Of a stretch of 64,000 nucleotides of DNA, positions 18,794 through 27,595 are shown in pieces. Numbering within the stretch: the stretch's first letter is position 1; every line of letters starts with the position of its first letter. This DNA comes from Labilibaculum sp041595635 (GTDB lineage Bacteria; Bacteroidota; Bacteroidia; Bacteroidales; Marinifilaceae), in assembly GCF_041595635.1 (NCBI RefSeq), contig NZ_JBFHJW010000011.1, forward strand, positions 1 to 64,000, written 5' to 3'. Below the pieces are notes generated by a model. That model worked only from the letters and a program-made list of their open reading frames with translations, did no database searches and was not told the origin of the DNA. A program made the position numbers and the translations under genes.

Positions 18794-19128
18794 GAATCAA
18801 CAAAGAAAAAACAAAATCGAGTAAATCACCTACCTATCAACATAGTAGCATTTTACTTCCTTGCCATTTTAAGGCTAATCTGATTTTTATAATCGGAAAA
18901 TAAAGACTAACAATAAATAAAAATGATAAAACTATTATCAAAATGAAAGTCTTTATTTATTGAATATTTTCGGGAATAAAAATTCATTACAGCGAAATTA
19001 TCAAATTGATTTTTATTAACAAAATTCCAGATAAGATTCCCAAACAAAATAAAAAAGTAAATTTTCTATCTCATTAATTCAAAAATAAGATTTTAGGCTG
19101 CAAACTCGCAAAAAAATCGCAATTGGAT
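18794..19128. other. Intergenic stretch with repeat and inverted repeat
   Basis: No gene is seen. The stretch is very AT-rich. It holds the second copy of the 22-bp repeat, inside an 11-bp inverted repeat with a 39-nt loop, and a short CTGATT/AATCGG hairpin just before it (about 18880-18896). It could be a small untranslated RNA or a leftover regulatory region. Confidence 0.4.
18898..18958. repeat. 11-bp perfect inverted repeat around the 22-bp repeat
   Basis: AAATAAAGACT (18898-18908) is the exact reverse complement of AGTCTTTATTT (18948-18958). The 39-nt loop contains most of the 22-bp sequence (18906-18927) that also occurs at 4701-4722. In this copy the shared ATG opens a frame of only 7 codons. 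Confidence 0.5.
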
Positions 19129-19136
19129 TAACTTTG
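19129..19136 (+). promoter_or_regulatory. -7 element for the MrfA-like helicase
   Basis: TAACTTTG matches TAnnTTTG, 19 bp before the ATG. This implies a leader of roughly 12 nt. Confidence 0.5.
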
Positions 19137-19155
19137 CAAGTTCACACAAGAAAAT

Positions 19156-21864
19156 ATGCAAACAATTCAAGATATACTGGAAAGCTACAAAGAACGCATT
19201 CTGTCAACCCGAAAGATTCCTGCTCGAAAAGCCACTTTTGCGCCCATACCCGAAGATATGAATCCCGAACTAAAAAATTGTATCAAACAAATGGGATTTG
19301 AGCAGTTGTATTCACATCAGGCAGAAATGTACAAACGTGCCATGCTGGGAAAAAATCTTGTGATCACAACGGGAACAGCCAGTGGCAAATCGCTTTCCTT
19401 TTACCTTCCGGTGATTCAGCGGATTCTTGAAAACCCTAGCCGAAGAGCCGTTTTTATTTATCCTACAAAAGCACTAACTAAAGATCAGCTTCGAAACATT
19501 GTGGAATTTGTAGAATTCTTTGGAAAACATCGCATTCAGGCAGGAATTTACGATGGAGATACTCCTGCTTCGGAGAGAAGTCGCATCCGACAGGAAGCCA
19601 ATATCATTCTCACCAATCCAGATATGATTAATGCGACTTTTTTGCCGAATCACAATCGTTATGGTTTTCCGCATCTGTTTGCCAATCTGGATTTTATGGT
19701 GATTGACGAACTTCATTCCTACCGCGGCGCTTTTGGCTCTCACGTATCAAACGTTATGCGTCGTATGTTGCGCATTTGTCAATATCATGGCAACACTCCC
19801 CGATTTTTATGCAGTAGTGCAACCATCGCCAACCCGGCAGAACTAGCAGAAAACATTTGTCATCAGCCCTTTGAACTAATTGAAAAAGATGGCTCACCCG
19901 CACCCGAAAAAGAAATTCATTTTTGGCAGCCTGAGTACCTAAAAGAAGCTCAACGAAAACGATCGGTAACCGAAGAGCTAAAAGGACTTCTTCCCAATTT
20001 AATTGAGAATGCCACACGAGTCATCACTTTTTGCATGTCGAGAAGAGAAAGCGAAGTAGTAACCAAAGAATGTCGCGATATTTTGGCTCAGGACCCACTA
20101 AAACTAGGACCCGATTTCTCGGATAAAATATCCGCCTATCGTGGTGGTTACACACCATTGGAACGTGCACGAATTGAAAAAGATTTGGTAGAAGGAAAAA
20201 TTTACGGCGTAGTTTCCACTAGTGCTCTCGAATTGGGAATTGATATTGGTGATTTAGATATGGTAGTTATGGGTGGATTTCCGGGAACACGAGCCAGCTT
20301 TTGGCAACAGTTGGGCCGAGCTGGTAGAAAAGGAAATAAAGCGCATGCAGTACTGATGCTTAAAGAAAAACCAATGGACCAATACGTAGGTATGAATCCC
20401 AATTGGTTACTTGAATCGGCTTCTGAAAATGCCGTTATCGATAAAAATAACCTATACATTCAATTGGCACACATTAGAGCTGCTTCGGCCGAATTGCCAC
20501 TGAGTATTGATGACATTTCCAGTTTTCCCGATTTAGGTGAAATCATTCCTTTACTGCAAAAAGAAGGAGAACTCAGCGAACACAATGCACAATATCAATG
20601 GAGTGGACAAATATCGCCAGCTCACGAAATCAGCCTTCGAAATATTACTAGTGACACCATAAAAGTGGTCGATAGGGAAAAGGAGCTCACCATCACAACA
20701 GTGGATTTATTACAAGCTAAAAAGGAATTTTACCCTGGAGCCATTTATTTGCACGACAGCGTTCAGTACAAAAGTCTCGATTTGGACTTGGAGGGCAAAA
20801 CAGCTTGGGTAAAGCAAGTAGAATCGAACTACTACACCGAACCACACAAACCTGGCAACATTGATATTTTAATGGAGCACGAACAGGAGGAAAAACATCG
20901 CATTTATTCCTGTTTTGGAGATGTGAAAGTAAGCGTATTGGTCTCGGGCTACAAAATGATACAGTTCAATTCTCATCAAAATTTAGGCTACGAAAGCTTA
21001 TCGCAGATTTTGCAATCGCAAATGGATACCGAGGCCTGTTGGATTCAAATCCCCGATAATGTAGTTCAGGTTTTTGTAGCAACAGGCAAAGCGCCAAGTT
21101 TGGAAGCACCAAAAGAAATGGCGGAAGATAAATCAATTCCTCGTTTTGATTACACCGAAGGATTGGTACATTGTTTAAAAGCTGCAGCCTCTATGCGAGT
21201 GATGGCAACCTACTCGGATTTAGGGGGAGATATTTTCGGATTTTCGCATCCCAAATCACATCAGCACAAGCACGCTATTATTCTTTTTGATGAATATCCC
21301 GGAGGTTTAGGATTTTCAGAAAAAGCTTACGAATACCTAAGTGAAATTATTCAAAATGCGGGCAAACTAGTAAAGGATTGTCCGTGCAAAGATGGTTGTC
21401 CGGCTTGCGTTGGCGACCACAGAATTAACAAACACCTTATTTTATGGGCACTTCGCTCCTTTTACAAGGAAATTCCTTTGCCTAAAAATATTAATATTGA
21501 TGGTCTGTCTGATTTTCATAAAAAACAAATTCAGAAATTAGAATGGACACAAATAGAGCATCAGTGGCAAGAAGTTCTCATGAGGTTCGATCGCGAAAAG
21601 CTTTTTGGAGCACGTTTTTTAAAACAAAGCAGTTCTCAGGAAATAAAAGGCAGCAAATTAGTTTTGTACTTTTCAGACAGCAGCTTAAAACTAGCCCAAA
21701 AACCAGATGTGATTGAAGGCATCCGATCTGAATTATCAAAAATTATAGCCTTGCCCGAACATTTTGAATTAATTTTACGTCCTGACGATGGGGAAGCCAA
21801 TCTTCGTAATCAATTAAAATTGCAAAGAATTATGAGCAATGGGAAAGGACATCTGCCAAGCTAA
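19156..21864 (+). CDS. MrfA-like DEAD/DEAH helicase with DUF1998 domain
   Basis: A 902-residue superfamily 2 helicase. Walker A is TGTASGKS (residues 72-79), Walker B is VIDELHSY (DELH, about 183-186), and motif VI lies in FWQQLGRAGRKG. The C-terminal DUF1998 region carries the four-cysteine cluster DCPCKDGCPACVGDH (about residues 741-755). This is the architecture of Bacillus MrfA (YprA), a 3'-5' helicase in mitomycin-crosslink repair. It is followed after 53 bp by a UvrD-type helicase on the same strand, which fits a DNA-repair unit. The repair role is inferred from the family. Confidence 0.88.
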   Translation: MQTIQDILESYKERILSTRKIPARKATFAPIPEDMNPELKNCIKQMGFEQLYSHQAEMYKRAMLGKNLVITTGTASGKSLSFYLPVIQRILENPSRRAVFIYPTKALTKDQLRNIVEFVEFFGKHRIQAGIYDGDTPASERSRIRQEANIILTNPDMINATFLPNHNRYGFPHLFANLDFMVIDELHSYRGAFGSHVSNVMRRMLRICQYHGNTPRFLCSSATIANPAELAENICHQPFELIEKDGSPAPEKEIHFWQPEYLKEAQRKRSVTEELKGLLPNLIENATRVITFCMSRRESEVVTKECRDILAQDPLKLGPDFSDKISAYRGGYTPLERARIEKDLVEGKIYGVVSTSALELGIDIGDLDMVVMGGFPGTRASFWQQLGRAGRKGNKAHAVLMLKEKPMDQYVGMNPNWLLESASENAVIDKNNLYIQLAHIRAASAELPLSIDDISSFPDLGEIIPLLQKEGELSEHNAQYQWSGQISPAHEISLRNITSDTIKVVDREKELTITTVDLLQAKKEFYPGAIYLHDSVQYKSLDLDLEGKTAWVKQVESNYYTEPHKPGNIDILMEHEQEEKHRIYSCFGDVKVSVLVSGYKMIQFNSHQNLGYESLSQILQSQMDTEACWIQIPDNVVQVFVATGKAPSLEAPKEMAEDKSIPRFDYTEGLVHCLKAAASMRVMATYSDLGGDIFGFSHPKSHQHKHAIILFDEYPGGLGFSEKAYEYLSEIIQNAGKLVKDCPCKDGCPACVGDHRINKHLILWALRSFYKEIPLPKNINIDGLSDFHKKQIQKLEWTQIEHQWQEVLMRFDREKLFGARFLKQSSSQEIKGSKLVLYFSDSSLKLAQKPDVIEGIRSELSKIIALPEHFELILRPDDGEANLRNQLKLQRIMSNGKGHLPS

Positions 21865-21917
21865 ACACAAGAGAAATTTATTCATAAATTAAAGTTAGCA
21901 GCCATAAAAATAAGAAA

Positions 21918-24215
21918 TTGAGTTTAAAAAATCTACATAGAAAATTAGGGCTTGATCAGTCAACAAGCAATGAATTCGACCCTATTGCAGCTTTCGAATC
22001 GGAAGGTTTGCCCAAAAATGAGAACCTGATTCCACCTGAACGATTTACCGAGCCCAATAAGGATTTCCAACAAGAATTGAGTTCACTCGCAGAAAAAAAT
22101 ACCACTTTAGCTGCTGCTTTTAAGCCTTTGAATCCATATCAGCTCCAAGCTATATTCAACAACAAACAAAAAACGGTGCTAAGCGCCATGGTGGGAAGTG
22201 GCAAAACCACTGTGCTCACCAATAAATTACTTTACCTGCACTTTATAAAAAACATACCGCTTTCGCAGATGGCTGTGCTTACCTTTACCAATAAGGCTGC
22301 TAGAGAAATTAAAGAACGAATTTTCTCTTTTTATGCCAACAAAAACATTCCTAATAATCAGGAATTAAGATATTTTGGCACTTTTCACTCCATTGCCCGA
22401 CAGCTTCTCAAAGAACATCCAAAATTACAGGATTTAGGATTTACCTCCTCTTTTTCCATCATGGATCAGGAAGGCAAAGATGATTTTCTGCAGCGACTCA
22501 TTATTAGCCACAACTTAGATATAAAATATAAAAACAAGCTTGATAAGCGTTTGAAATTGTATCGTCACGAGAAACAACTTCTCTACGGGAACATGAAAAA
22601 TCCTGACGACCTGCCGAAATTACTTCAGTTATCTCGCCAGGAAAAACAAGCCAACAACCTAATGGATTTTGATGATCTGATTTCTATTGCGAATTGGTTG
22701 CTTCAGCGCAATAAATCTTTTCTGCCACAATGGATTATCGTAGACGAGTTTCAGGATTGCAATAAAGATCAGCTTGATTTCATCAATCACATCAGTAGTG
22801 AAAATACTAATTTTTTCGCTGTTGGCGATCCCAATCAAAGCATCTATTCGTGGAGAGGTAGCACAAGTAAAATTTTGCAAAATTATGTCGCCGACTCATC
22901 GGTTTGCATGATGCGCTTGCCTTTAAACTATCGCACTTCTAGTCAATTGCTAAGTGCTGCATCCTGCCTGCTTCAGGAAGGTAGTAACGATTTACAGGCA
23001 ACTCGTCCTGAAGGAAAAAAACTGATTATTCGTAATCATTTTGATGACAATCAGGAAGCCTACTATTTGGCTCAAAAATGCAAAGAATTACATACGAATG
23101 GAAGCGCTTGGGAAGAGATAGCTGTACTGTTCCGCACCAGGCAGCAAATAGATTTGTTCGAATCTGTTTTTAGCAAAGAAGGAATTCCTTGTGAAATTGT
23201 TCGTAGAATTAGTTTAAGGGAGCAACCTGTGCTCTTTTGGCTGCAAAAAGTATTACTTGCTAGTTTTCACCCCAACGATTTGGACAGTATTACCCAAGTG
23301 TTCTCTTCTCCTGATTTTGGTTGTGTTAAAGCGGGAAAAAGATTAATCAACAACTATCAAAAGTTTAGCTCTGAGAACCCATTTGACACAAAATTAGAAG
23401 CTTTTACTGCATTTTTACAGCATAAATTTTCAAAATATCAGCAACACATTGCATTAGCAAAGGCATTATTAATCTTACCATCCTATCTTGAAAGCAAAAA
23501 AGAAGAACAAGATATTTATAACTTTCTTTCACTTGATTCATTTTTAAAGCCAACATCGGTAAATTATCAGGAATATGTTTCGCAAGTAAAAGATGCACTT
23601 GAAGAATTGAATCGGTACACCCAAAAAAACTATTTTGGCAACTGGCTCGAAATTTATCAGGCTGCCATGAGCCAAGTGAGCTTAGAAGGACATTTTAATA
23701 TTAATAGCGGCTTGCAAAAGAGTACATCTGGCATTCGATTGCTCACCATTCATGCTGCCAAAGGGTTAGAATTCGATTACGTATTTTTGAGCGGTGCCAA
23801 TTCTGGAATAATTCCTCTCGATCGTAAAAAGGAAAGCCACGACCACTTGAAGGAAGAAAAACGATTACTTTTCGTAGCTCTTACCAGGGCCCGCAATCAC
23901 ATGGAAATATCTTGGCACACACAAAGTGCTGCATGGAACGCTCAGCAAGGCCCTTCGTATTTCCTCAATTCAATTCCCAGCACACTTGTGCATCGAATTG
24001 AAAACGAAAAAGAAAGTAAACAAATCAATGATGTAAATACCAATAAATCTGAAATTGAAAGTGAAGGCAAATGGCCCAAAGGTACTAAAGTAAAACATCC
24101 CAAATATGGCGTGGGTGTTATTCATAGCTGTACTATTAACGACACAATTTGTGAATTTGGTAAGTTTGGTAAAAAAAGCTTCGCCACAGCCTGGGCTCCT
24201 TTAGAAAAGATCTGA
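21918..24215 (+). CDS. UvrD/Rep-family DNA helicase
   Basis: A 765-residue superfamily 1 helicase. Walker A is MVGSGKTTVL (about 91-100), motif Ia is AVLTFTNKAAREIKER, Walker B is IVDEFQDCNKDQ, and further motifs are GDPNQSIYSWRG, LPLNYRT, LTIHAAKGLEFDYVFL and FVALTRARNHM. A C-terminal Tudor-like tail (GTKVKHPKYGVGVI) is as in PcrA. The start must be TTG at 21918: an in-frame TAA lies 33 bp upstream and the first ATG falls within Walker A. It probably acts in DNA repair with the preceding helicase. Confidence 0.9.
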   Translation: MSLKNLHRKLGLDQSTSNEFDPIAAFESEGLPKNENLIPPERFTEPNKDFQQELSSLAEKNTTLAAAFKPLNPYQLQAIFNNKQKTVLSAMVGSGKTTVLTNKLLYLHFIKNIPLSQMAVLTFTNKAAREIKERIFSFYANKNIPNNQELRYFGTFHSIARQLLKEHPKLQDLGFTSSFSIMDQEGKDDFLQRLIISHNLDIKYKNKLDKRLKLYRHEKQLLYGNMKNPDDLPKLLQLSRQEKQANNLMDFDDLISIANWLLQRNKSFLPQWIIVDEFQDCNKDQLDFINHISSENTNFFAVGDPNQSIYSWRGSTSKILQNYVADSSVCMMRLPLNYRTSSQLLSAASCLLQEGSNDLQATRPEGKKLIIRNHFDDNQEAYYLAQKCKELHTNGSAWEEIAVLFRTRQQIDLFESVFSKEGIPCEIVRRISLREQPVLFWLQKVLLASFHPNDLDSITQVFSSPDFGCVKAGKRLINNYQKFSSENPFDTKLEAFTAFLQHKFSKYQQHIALAKALLILPSYLESKKEEQDIYNFLSLDSFLKPTSVNYQEYVSQVKDALEELNRYTQKNYFGNWLEIYQAAMSQVSLEGHFNINSGLQKSTSGIRLLTIHAAKGLEFDYVFLSGANSGIIPLDRKKESHDHLKEEKRLLFVALTRARNHMEISWHTQSAAWNAQQGPSYFLNSIPSTLVHRIENEKESKQINDVNTNKSEIESEGKWPKGTKVKHPKYGVGVIHSCTINDTICEFGKFGKKSFATAWAPLEKI

Positions 24216-24309
24216 TTTTTCAAATCAAAATTATCACTGAAAAAATCACTCTTTTAAAATAAAACATATTAATATTTTCTAATTTTACAGGAACAAAATA
24301 TAGATTAGT

Positions 24310-24726
24310 ATGATTCAAAAAGATTTTATAATGCGAATGATTGAAATGATTGCAGAAGTAATTGCAAGAATCATTGGCTTAATTAAAGGTGGTGATCCTG
24401 AACAGGCTTCCCTGCTACTAGAGAATGCTTATCGCGATTTTTTAAAGGAAGACGCATCCTATTTCCGAAGACTCTCCAAAGAGGAACTCACTCATGATTT
24501 ACTTGAAAAACACAATTACGGCAATGGACATTTGGAAATTTTGGCGGAATTGTTCCTTGCCGAAGGCGAATTAAATTTCGCAAAGGGAGATGTAGTAAAT
24601 AGTTTAAATTACTATGAAAAATCATACCTTCTTTTGGAGTTTACGGTACAAAATTCGAAAAGCTTCTCATTAGCAAAAGAATCGAAAATGATACAATTAA
24701 AAGAAAAAATCGAAACAATAAAATAA
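24310..24726 (+). CDS. DUF6483-like helical protein
   Basis: The 138-residue protein begins MIQKDFIMRMIEMIAEVIA and continues as amphipathic helices, with a TPR-like end (EGELNFAKGDVVNSLNYYEKS). The start resembles the family annotated as DUF6483; this identification is from memory of the N-terminal pattern. No signal peptide. It is the first of a run of small plus-strand genes and is followed by a two-helix membrane protein after 5 bp, so the pair is likely cotranslated. Function unknown. Confidence 0.6.
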   Translation: MIQKDFIMRMIEMIAEVIARIIGLIKGGDPEQASLLLENAYRDFLKEDASYFRRLSKEELTHDLLEKHNYGNGHLEILAELFLAEGELNFAKGDVVNSLNYYEKSYLLLEFTVQNSKSFSLAKESKMIQLKEKIETIK

Positions 24727-24731
24727 ACGCT

Positions 24732-24992
24732 ATGAAGCTCAGCACTGAAGAAACAGAGCTGAAATTAATAAGTACTGAACAACTTCATCAGGAAGCTCAA
24801 ATAATTAATCAAGCAGCAATAGCACTTGGTTTACTGTTAATTGTTTTACTGGGAATCGCCATATTTATCAATCTAAATTATACTCCAATAATTTCTCTAC
24901 TTGTAGTTCCATTTGCTTTATTGCCAATATTATTTGTAGTTTCTAAAAGAAAATTACTTGTAACCGAAGAAATTAAAGGCCGAAAAAAATAA
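24732..24992 (+). CDS. Small two-helix membrane protein
   Basis: 86 residues with a soluble N-terminal 25 residues (TEETELKLISTEQLHQEAQ) and two hydrophobic segments (about 30-47 and 52-70), then a basic tail (KGRKK). The topology suggests both ends are cytoplasmic. It starts 5 bp after the preceding gene and is likely its partner. No known family is recognised. Confidence 0.55.
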   Translation: MKLSTEETELKLISTEQLHQEAQIINQAAIALGLLLIVLLGIAIFINLNYTPIISLLVVPFALLPILFVVSKRKLLVTEEIKGRKK

Positions 24993-25074
24993 TTTTCCAG
25001 AGCCATTAAATAAAGCACCGAAACAAACTAATTCAATATCATGTTTATTTCGATTATTACTTTATAGAAAAGCC

Positions 25075-25082
25075 TATTTTTG
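25075..25082 (+). promoter_or_regulatory. -7 element for the C_GCAxxG-like gene
   Basis: TATTTTTG matches TAnnTTTG, 28 bp before the ATG at 25111. It suggests that this gene and the Nudix gene have their own promoter. Confidence 0.45.
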
Positions 25083-25110
25083 CTACTTAGCAAAGCAATA
25101 TTTTTAACGA

Positions 25111-25494
25111 ATGAGTCAATTAAATAAAAAATCAAAGACAGATATCGCCTTAGCATATTTCCACAAACCACCCAGTTTTTACAACTGCGCTCAATCCATT
25201 TACAAAGCTTTTCAGAAAGAGTTTGACATCTCGAACGATGAGATAAGCGAATTCGCAAAATATGGGAATGGCAAAGCCAAAGGTGGTTATTGCGGAGCGT
25301 ACTATGCCGCATTGGAATTATTGAAAGACAAACCTGAATTGACAGAAGAATTTAGCAAGCGTTTTCAGGAGAAATCGGAACATCTTACTTGTTTCGATAT
25401 TCGATTCAACTACGGTATGTCATGTAAAAACCTCGTGAAACTGACAGCCGATCTGCTTGAAGAAATAAATCCATCCTCGTCTACAAATTTATGA
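25111..25494 (+). CDS. C_GCAxxG_C_C-family-like redox protein
   Basis: 127 residues with four spaced cysteines: FYNCAQSI (about 27), GGYCGAYYAAL (about 61), HLTCFDIR (about 93) and GMSCKNLVK (about 103). The spacing matches the putative redox family C_GCAxxG_C_C, but the central GCAxxG motif is altered to YCGAYYA. Family members are predicted to bind a cofactor or do thiol chemistry; the function is untested. The stop codon overlaps the ATG of the next gene (ATGA), so the two are translationally coupled. Confidence 0.7.
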   Translation: MSQLNKKSKTDIALAYFHKPPSFYNCAQSIYKAFQKEFDISNDEISEFAKYGNGKAKGGYCGAYYAALELLKDKPELTEEFSKRFQEKSEHLTCFDIRFNYGMSCKNLVKLTADLLEEINPSSSTNL

Positions 25495-25910
25495 AAGCCA
25501 TTCAAGTTAGTGCCGCAGCAATTATCAGTAATAGCAAAATATTTATCGCTCAACGAAACCGAGAGGATGAATTAGCAGGTAAATGGGAATTTCCGGGAGG
25601 CAAAATAGAAGCTGGGGAAAGTCCCAAAGAATGTCTTAGAAGAGAACTGTTCGAAGAATTTAGAATTGATACTGAAATTTTAGATTTTTTTGGCGAAAGC
25701 TGGTTTGATTATGGACAAAAGCACATTCACTTGGTGGGATATCTTGTGCAGCACTTATCAGGTGATTTCTCCCTTCAGGTTCATGAAAATTACCAATGGA
25801 TTTCAATAAATGAACTGGATAAAATTGACTGGGCTCCTGCCGATGTGAAGTTAGCTGAGCAATTACGAACAAAACTACTTTCACAACAGTTCATCAACCG
25901 ATTTCTTTAA
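25491..25910 (+). CDS. Nudix hydrolase, MutT-like
   Basis: 139 residues with the Nudix box, starting GGKIEAGESPKECLRRELFEE, at about residues 37-57. N-terminal features (VSAAAIISNSKIFIAQR, GKWEFPGGK) are those of the 8-oxo-dGTP diphosphatase MutT group. It probably removes oxidised nucleotides, but other nucleoside diphosphate substrates are possible. It overlaps the previous gene by 4 bp. Its 3' end also overlaps the convergent folK-like gene by 30 bp. Confidence 0.85.
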   Translation: MKAIQVSAAAIISNSKIFIAQRNREDELAGKWEFPGGKIEAGESPKECLRRELFEEFRIDTEILDFFGESWFDYGQKHIHLVGYLVQHLSGDFSLQVHENYQWISINELDKIDWAPADVKLAEQLRTKLLSQQFINRFL

Positions 25911-26249
25911 AAAATCTCGAGAATGGTAATCATCATCTACAATTTCACCATTCCAAACTACAATATCCAAATCGATTACCCGAGGACCATATTTTGGTAG
26001 GCTTCGATCTCTCCCCATTCGATCTTCTATATGTTTCAAATAATTCGTGAATTCTTCTCTGCAATGCTGCGTTTTCAAACGAACTGCTCCATTTACAAAA
26101 TCATCCTGATTGGTAATTCCTATTGGCTTGGTATTTAACCACGACGAATGCTTTTTTAACACATGATCTTTCGACAAAAGACACAACACTCTGCGAATGT
26201 TCTCTTTCGGATTAATATTCGATCCTATACCAATTATACAATCATTCAT
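25881..26249 (-). CDS. folK: FolK-like pterin pyrophosphokinase
   Basis: HPPK transfers pyrophosphate from ATP to 6-hydroxymethyl-dihydropterin in folate synthesis. The sequence has IGIGSNINPKENI at the start, and DRMGRDRSLPKYGPRVIDLD with the conserved Asp metal ligands near the end. It has only 122 residues, against about 160 in typical FolK, and the usual C-terminal PHP...PL.EI segment is shortened. It lies last in a cluster with FolX/FolB and FolM-like genes. The overlap with the Nudix gene is tail to tail. Confidence 0.82.
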   Translation of the reverse strand: MNDCIIGIGSNINPKENIRRVLCLLSKDHVLKKHSSWLNTKPIGITNQDDFVNGAVRLKTQHCREEFTNYLKHIEDRMGRDRSLPKYGPRVIDLDIVVWNGEIVDDDYHSRDFLKKSVDELL

Positions 26250-26271
26250 TTCAAATGGTCTTAAAAATTAA

Positions 26272-26676
26272 TTAGTATTTGTTCTGCAAATTTACTTCAT
26301 GCTTTTGACGATCTGCAATTTCTTCATTTTGGAATGATTCTAGTTCTATGGAAACCGATTCTGCAAAGCGCAAAGCATGTGGCTTATCAACTTCAACTCT
26401 GGCCCAATCTACTTGCGGATTCTTTAAAATTAAATCTAAAATTTGCTGGGTAAGATTTTCCAGCATTTTAAATTTGCCTTCCTGAACAAGTGCAATCACT
26501 TTTTTAGTGATCGTTTTGTAGTTGTACGAATTATGAACAGCATCAGAAACAATTGCTTTATCAACATCTGCCTTAATGGTCATATTAATTAAAACATCTT
26601 GTTTGTTACGCAGTTCTTCCTTATTAAAACCAATATAGGTTCTTATCAATAATTTTTTTATACGAATAATGGCCAT
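26272..26676 (-). CDS. Dihydroneopterin aldolase / FolX-like epimerase
   Basis: 134 residues of the FolB/FolX T-fold: IIRIKKLLIRTYIGFNKEELRNKQDV is the start region, YNYKTITKK the middle strand, and FKMLENLTQQIL with VDKPHALRFAESVSIE the substrate-binding end. FolB cleaves dihydroneopterin; FolX epimerises its triphosphate towards monapterin. Because the next gene upstream looks like FolM, the reductase of the monapterin route, FolX is the better guess, but the sequence does not settle it. It is 10 bp downstream of the reductase gene. Confidence 0.8.
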   Translation of the reverse strand: MAIIRIKKLLIRTYIGFNKEELRNKQDVLINMTIKADVDKAIVSDAVHNSYNYKTITKKVIALVQEGKFKMLENLTQQILDLILKNPQVDWARVEVDKPHALRFAESVSIELESFQNEEIADRQKHEVNLQNKY

Positions 26677-26686
26677 AAGCTAAAAT

Positions 26687-27409
26687 TTATAAGAGTTGTT
26701 CTCCTCCATCGCAAAAAAGTATTTGTCCTGTAAGATTTTGATTATCCAATATGTAATCCAACGATTGCAGAATGGGCAAAATTCCACCAGCCTCCTTCAT
26801 TGGTGTCCGTTCTGCCATTTTATTCAAATACGATTGCCCCCGATTCTCTGGCGGCAAGGTTGCTCCTGGTGCAATTCCATTCACCCTTATTGCTGGTGAA
26901 AATTCAAGAGCCGACATTTTCGTAAGATGAGCGAATGCTACTTTCGATAGACTATAAGCAGCATGAGAACTAGAATAAGTCGTAATTCGTGTATCCAATA
27001 AATTAATAATTACCCCTATCTGGCTATTCATTGCATAATCTCTGCATAAAATAAAAGGAGCCATTAAATTTACATTCATTTGATTTTGTAGCAATTCTAC
27101 GCTCGTTTCCTGAATTACACCCGAATCAAATACCGATGCATTGTTTACCAAAACATCTATTTTCTCAAAATGCAAAAGAACCTTATCCATGCAAGTCTCA
27201 ACATCATTAATGCGACTTAAATTACATTTAAAAATTTTAAATTTCTGATCAGGATACGTCTCCATCAGGAAAGCTTGCAAAGCTATTGCATCATTTTTAG
27301 ACGAATTATAATGAATCGCAATATCGAATCCATTTTTTGCCATATGCATAGCAATCGATTTTCCTATTCTTTTAGCAGCACCCGTTATCAAAGCGGTTTT
27401 ATTCCTCAT
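26687..27409 (-). CDS. FolM-like pteridine reductase (SDR)
   Basis: 240-residue short-chain dehydrogenase. The cofactor loop is TGAAKRIGKS, where Arg replaces the second Gly of the usual TGxxxGxG; this is the mark of the pteridine reductase / dihydromonapterin reductase (FolM) branch and of NADPH use. Also seen are NNASVF and the catalytic YSLSK with Tyr-xxx-Lys. It is the first gene of the folM-folX/B-folK-like cluster, which supports a pterin substrate. An enoyl-ACP-like SDR is a less likely alternative. Confidence 0.75.
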   Translation of the reverse strand: MRNKTALITGAAKRIGKSIAMHMAKNGFDIAIHYNSSKNDAIALQAFLMETYPDQKFKIFKCNLSRINDVETCMDKVLLHFEKIDVLVNNASVFDSGVIQETSVELLQNQMNVNLMAPFILCRDYAMNSQIGVIINLLDTRITTYSSSHAAYSLSKVAFAHLTKMSALEFSPAIRVNGIAPGATLPPENRGQSYLNKMAERTPMKEAGGILPILQSLDYILDNQNLTGQILFCDGGEQLL

Positions 27410-27595
27410 ACAGTCTACGGTTTACTCTAAAGTTAATGAATATCTGCGCTGATAAAAAGTTTCCCATAAATTATTTTTGATTCAACAAATCGATTAATTT
27501 CTGAAGAAAATTGAAATAAAATAATCAGAATATGTATTTTGCATGTTGATTTAAAAAAATGCACCCAAGCATCCTTTCGCAAATGAATTATAAAT

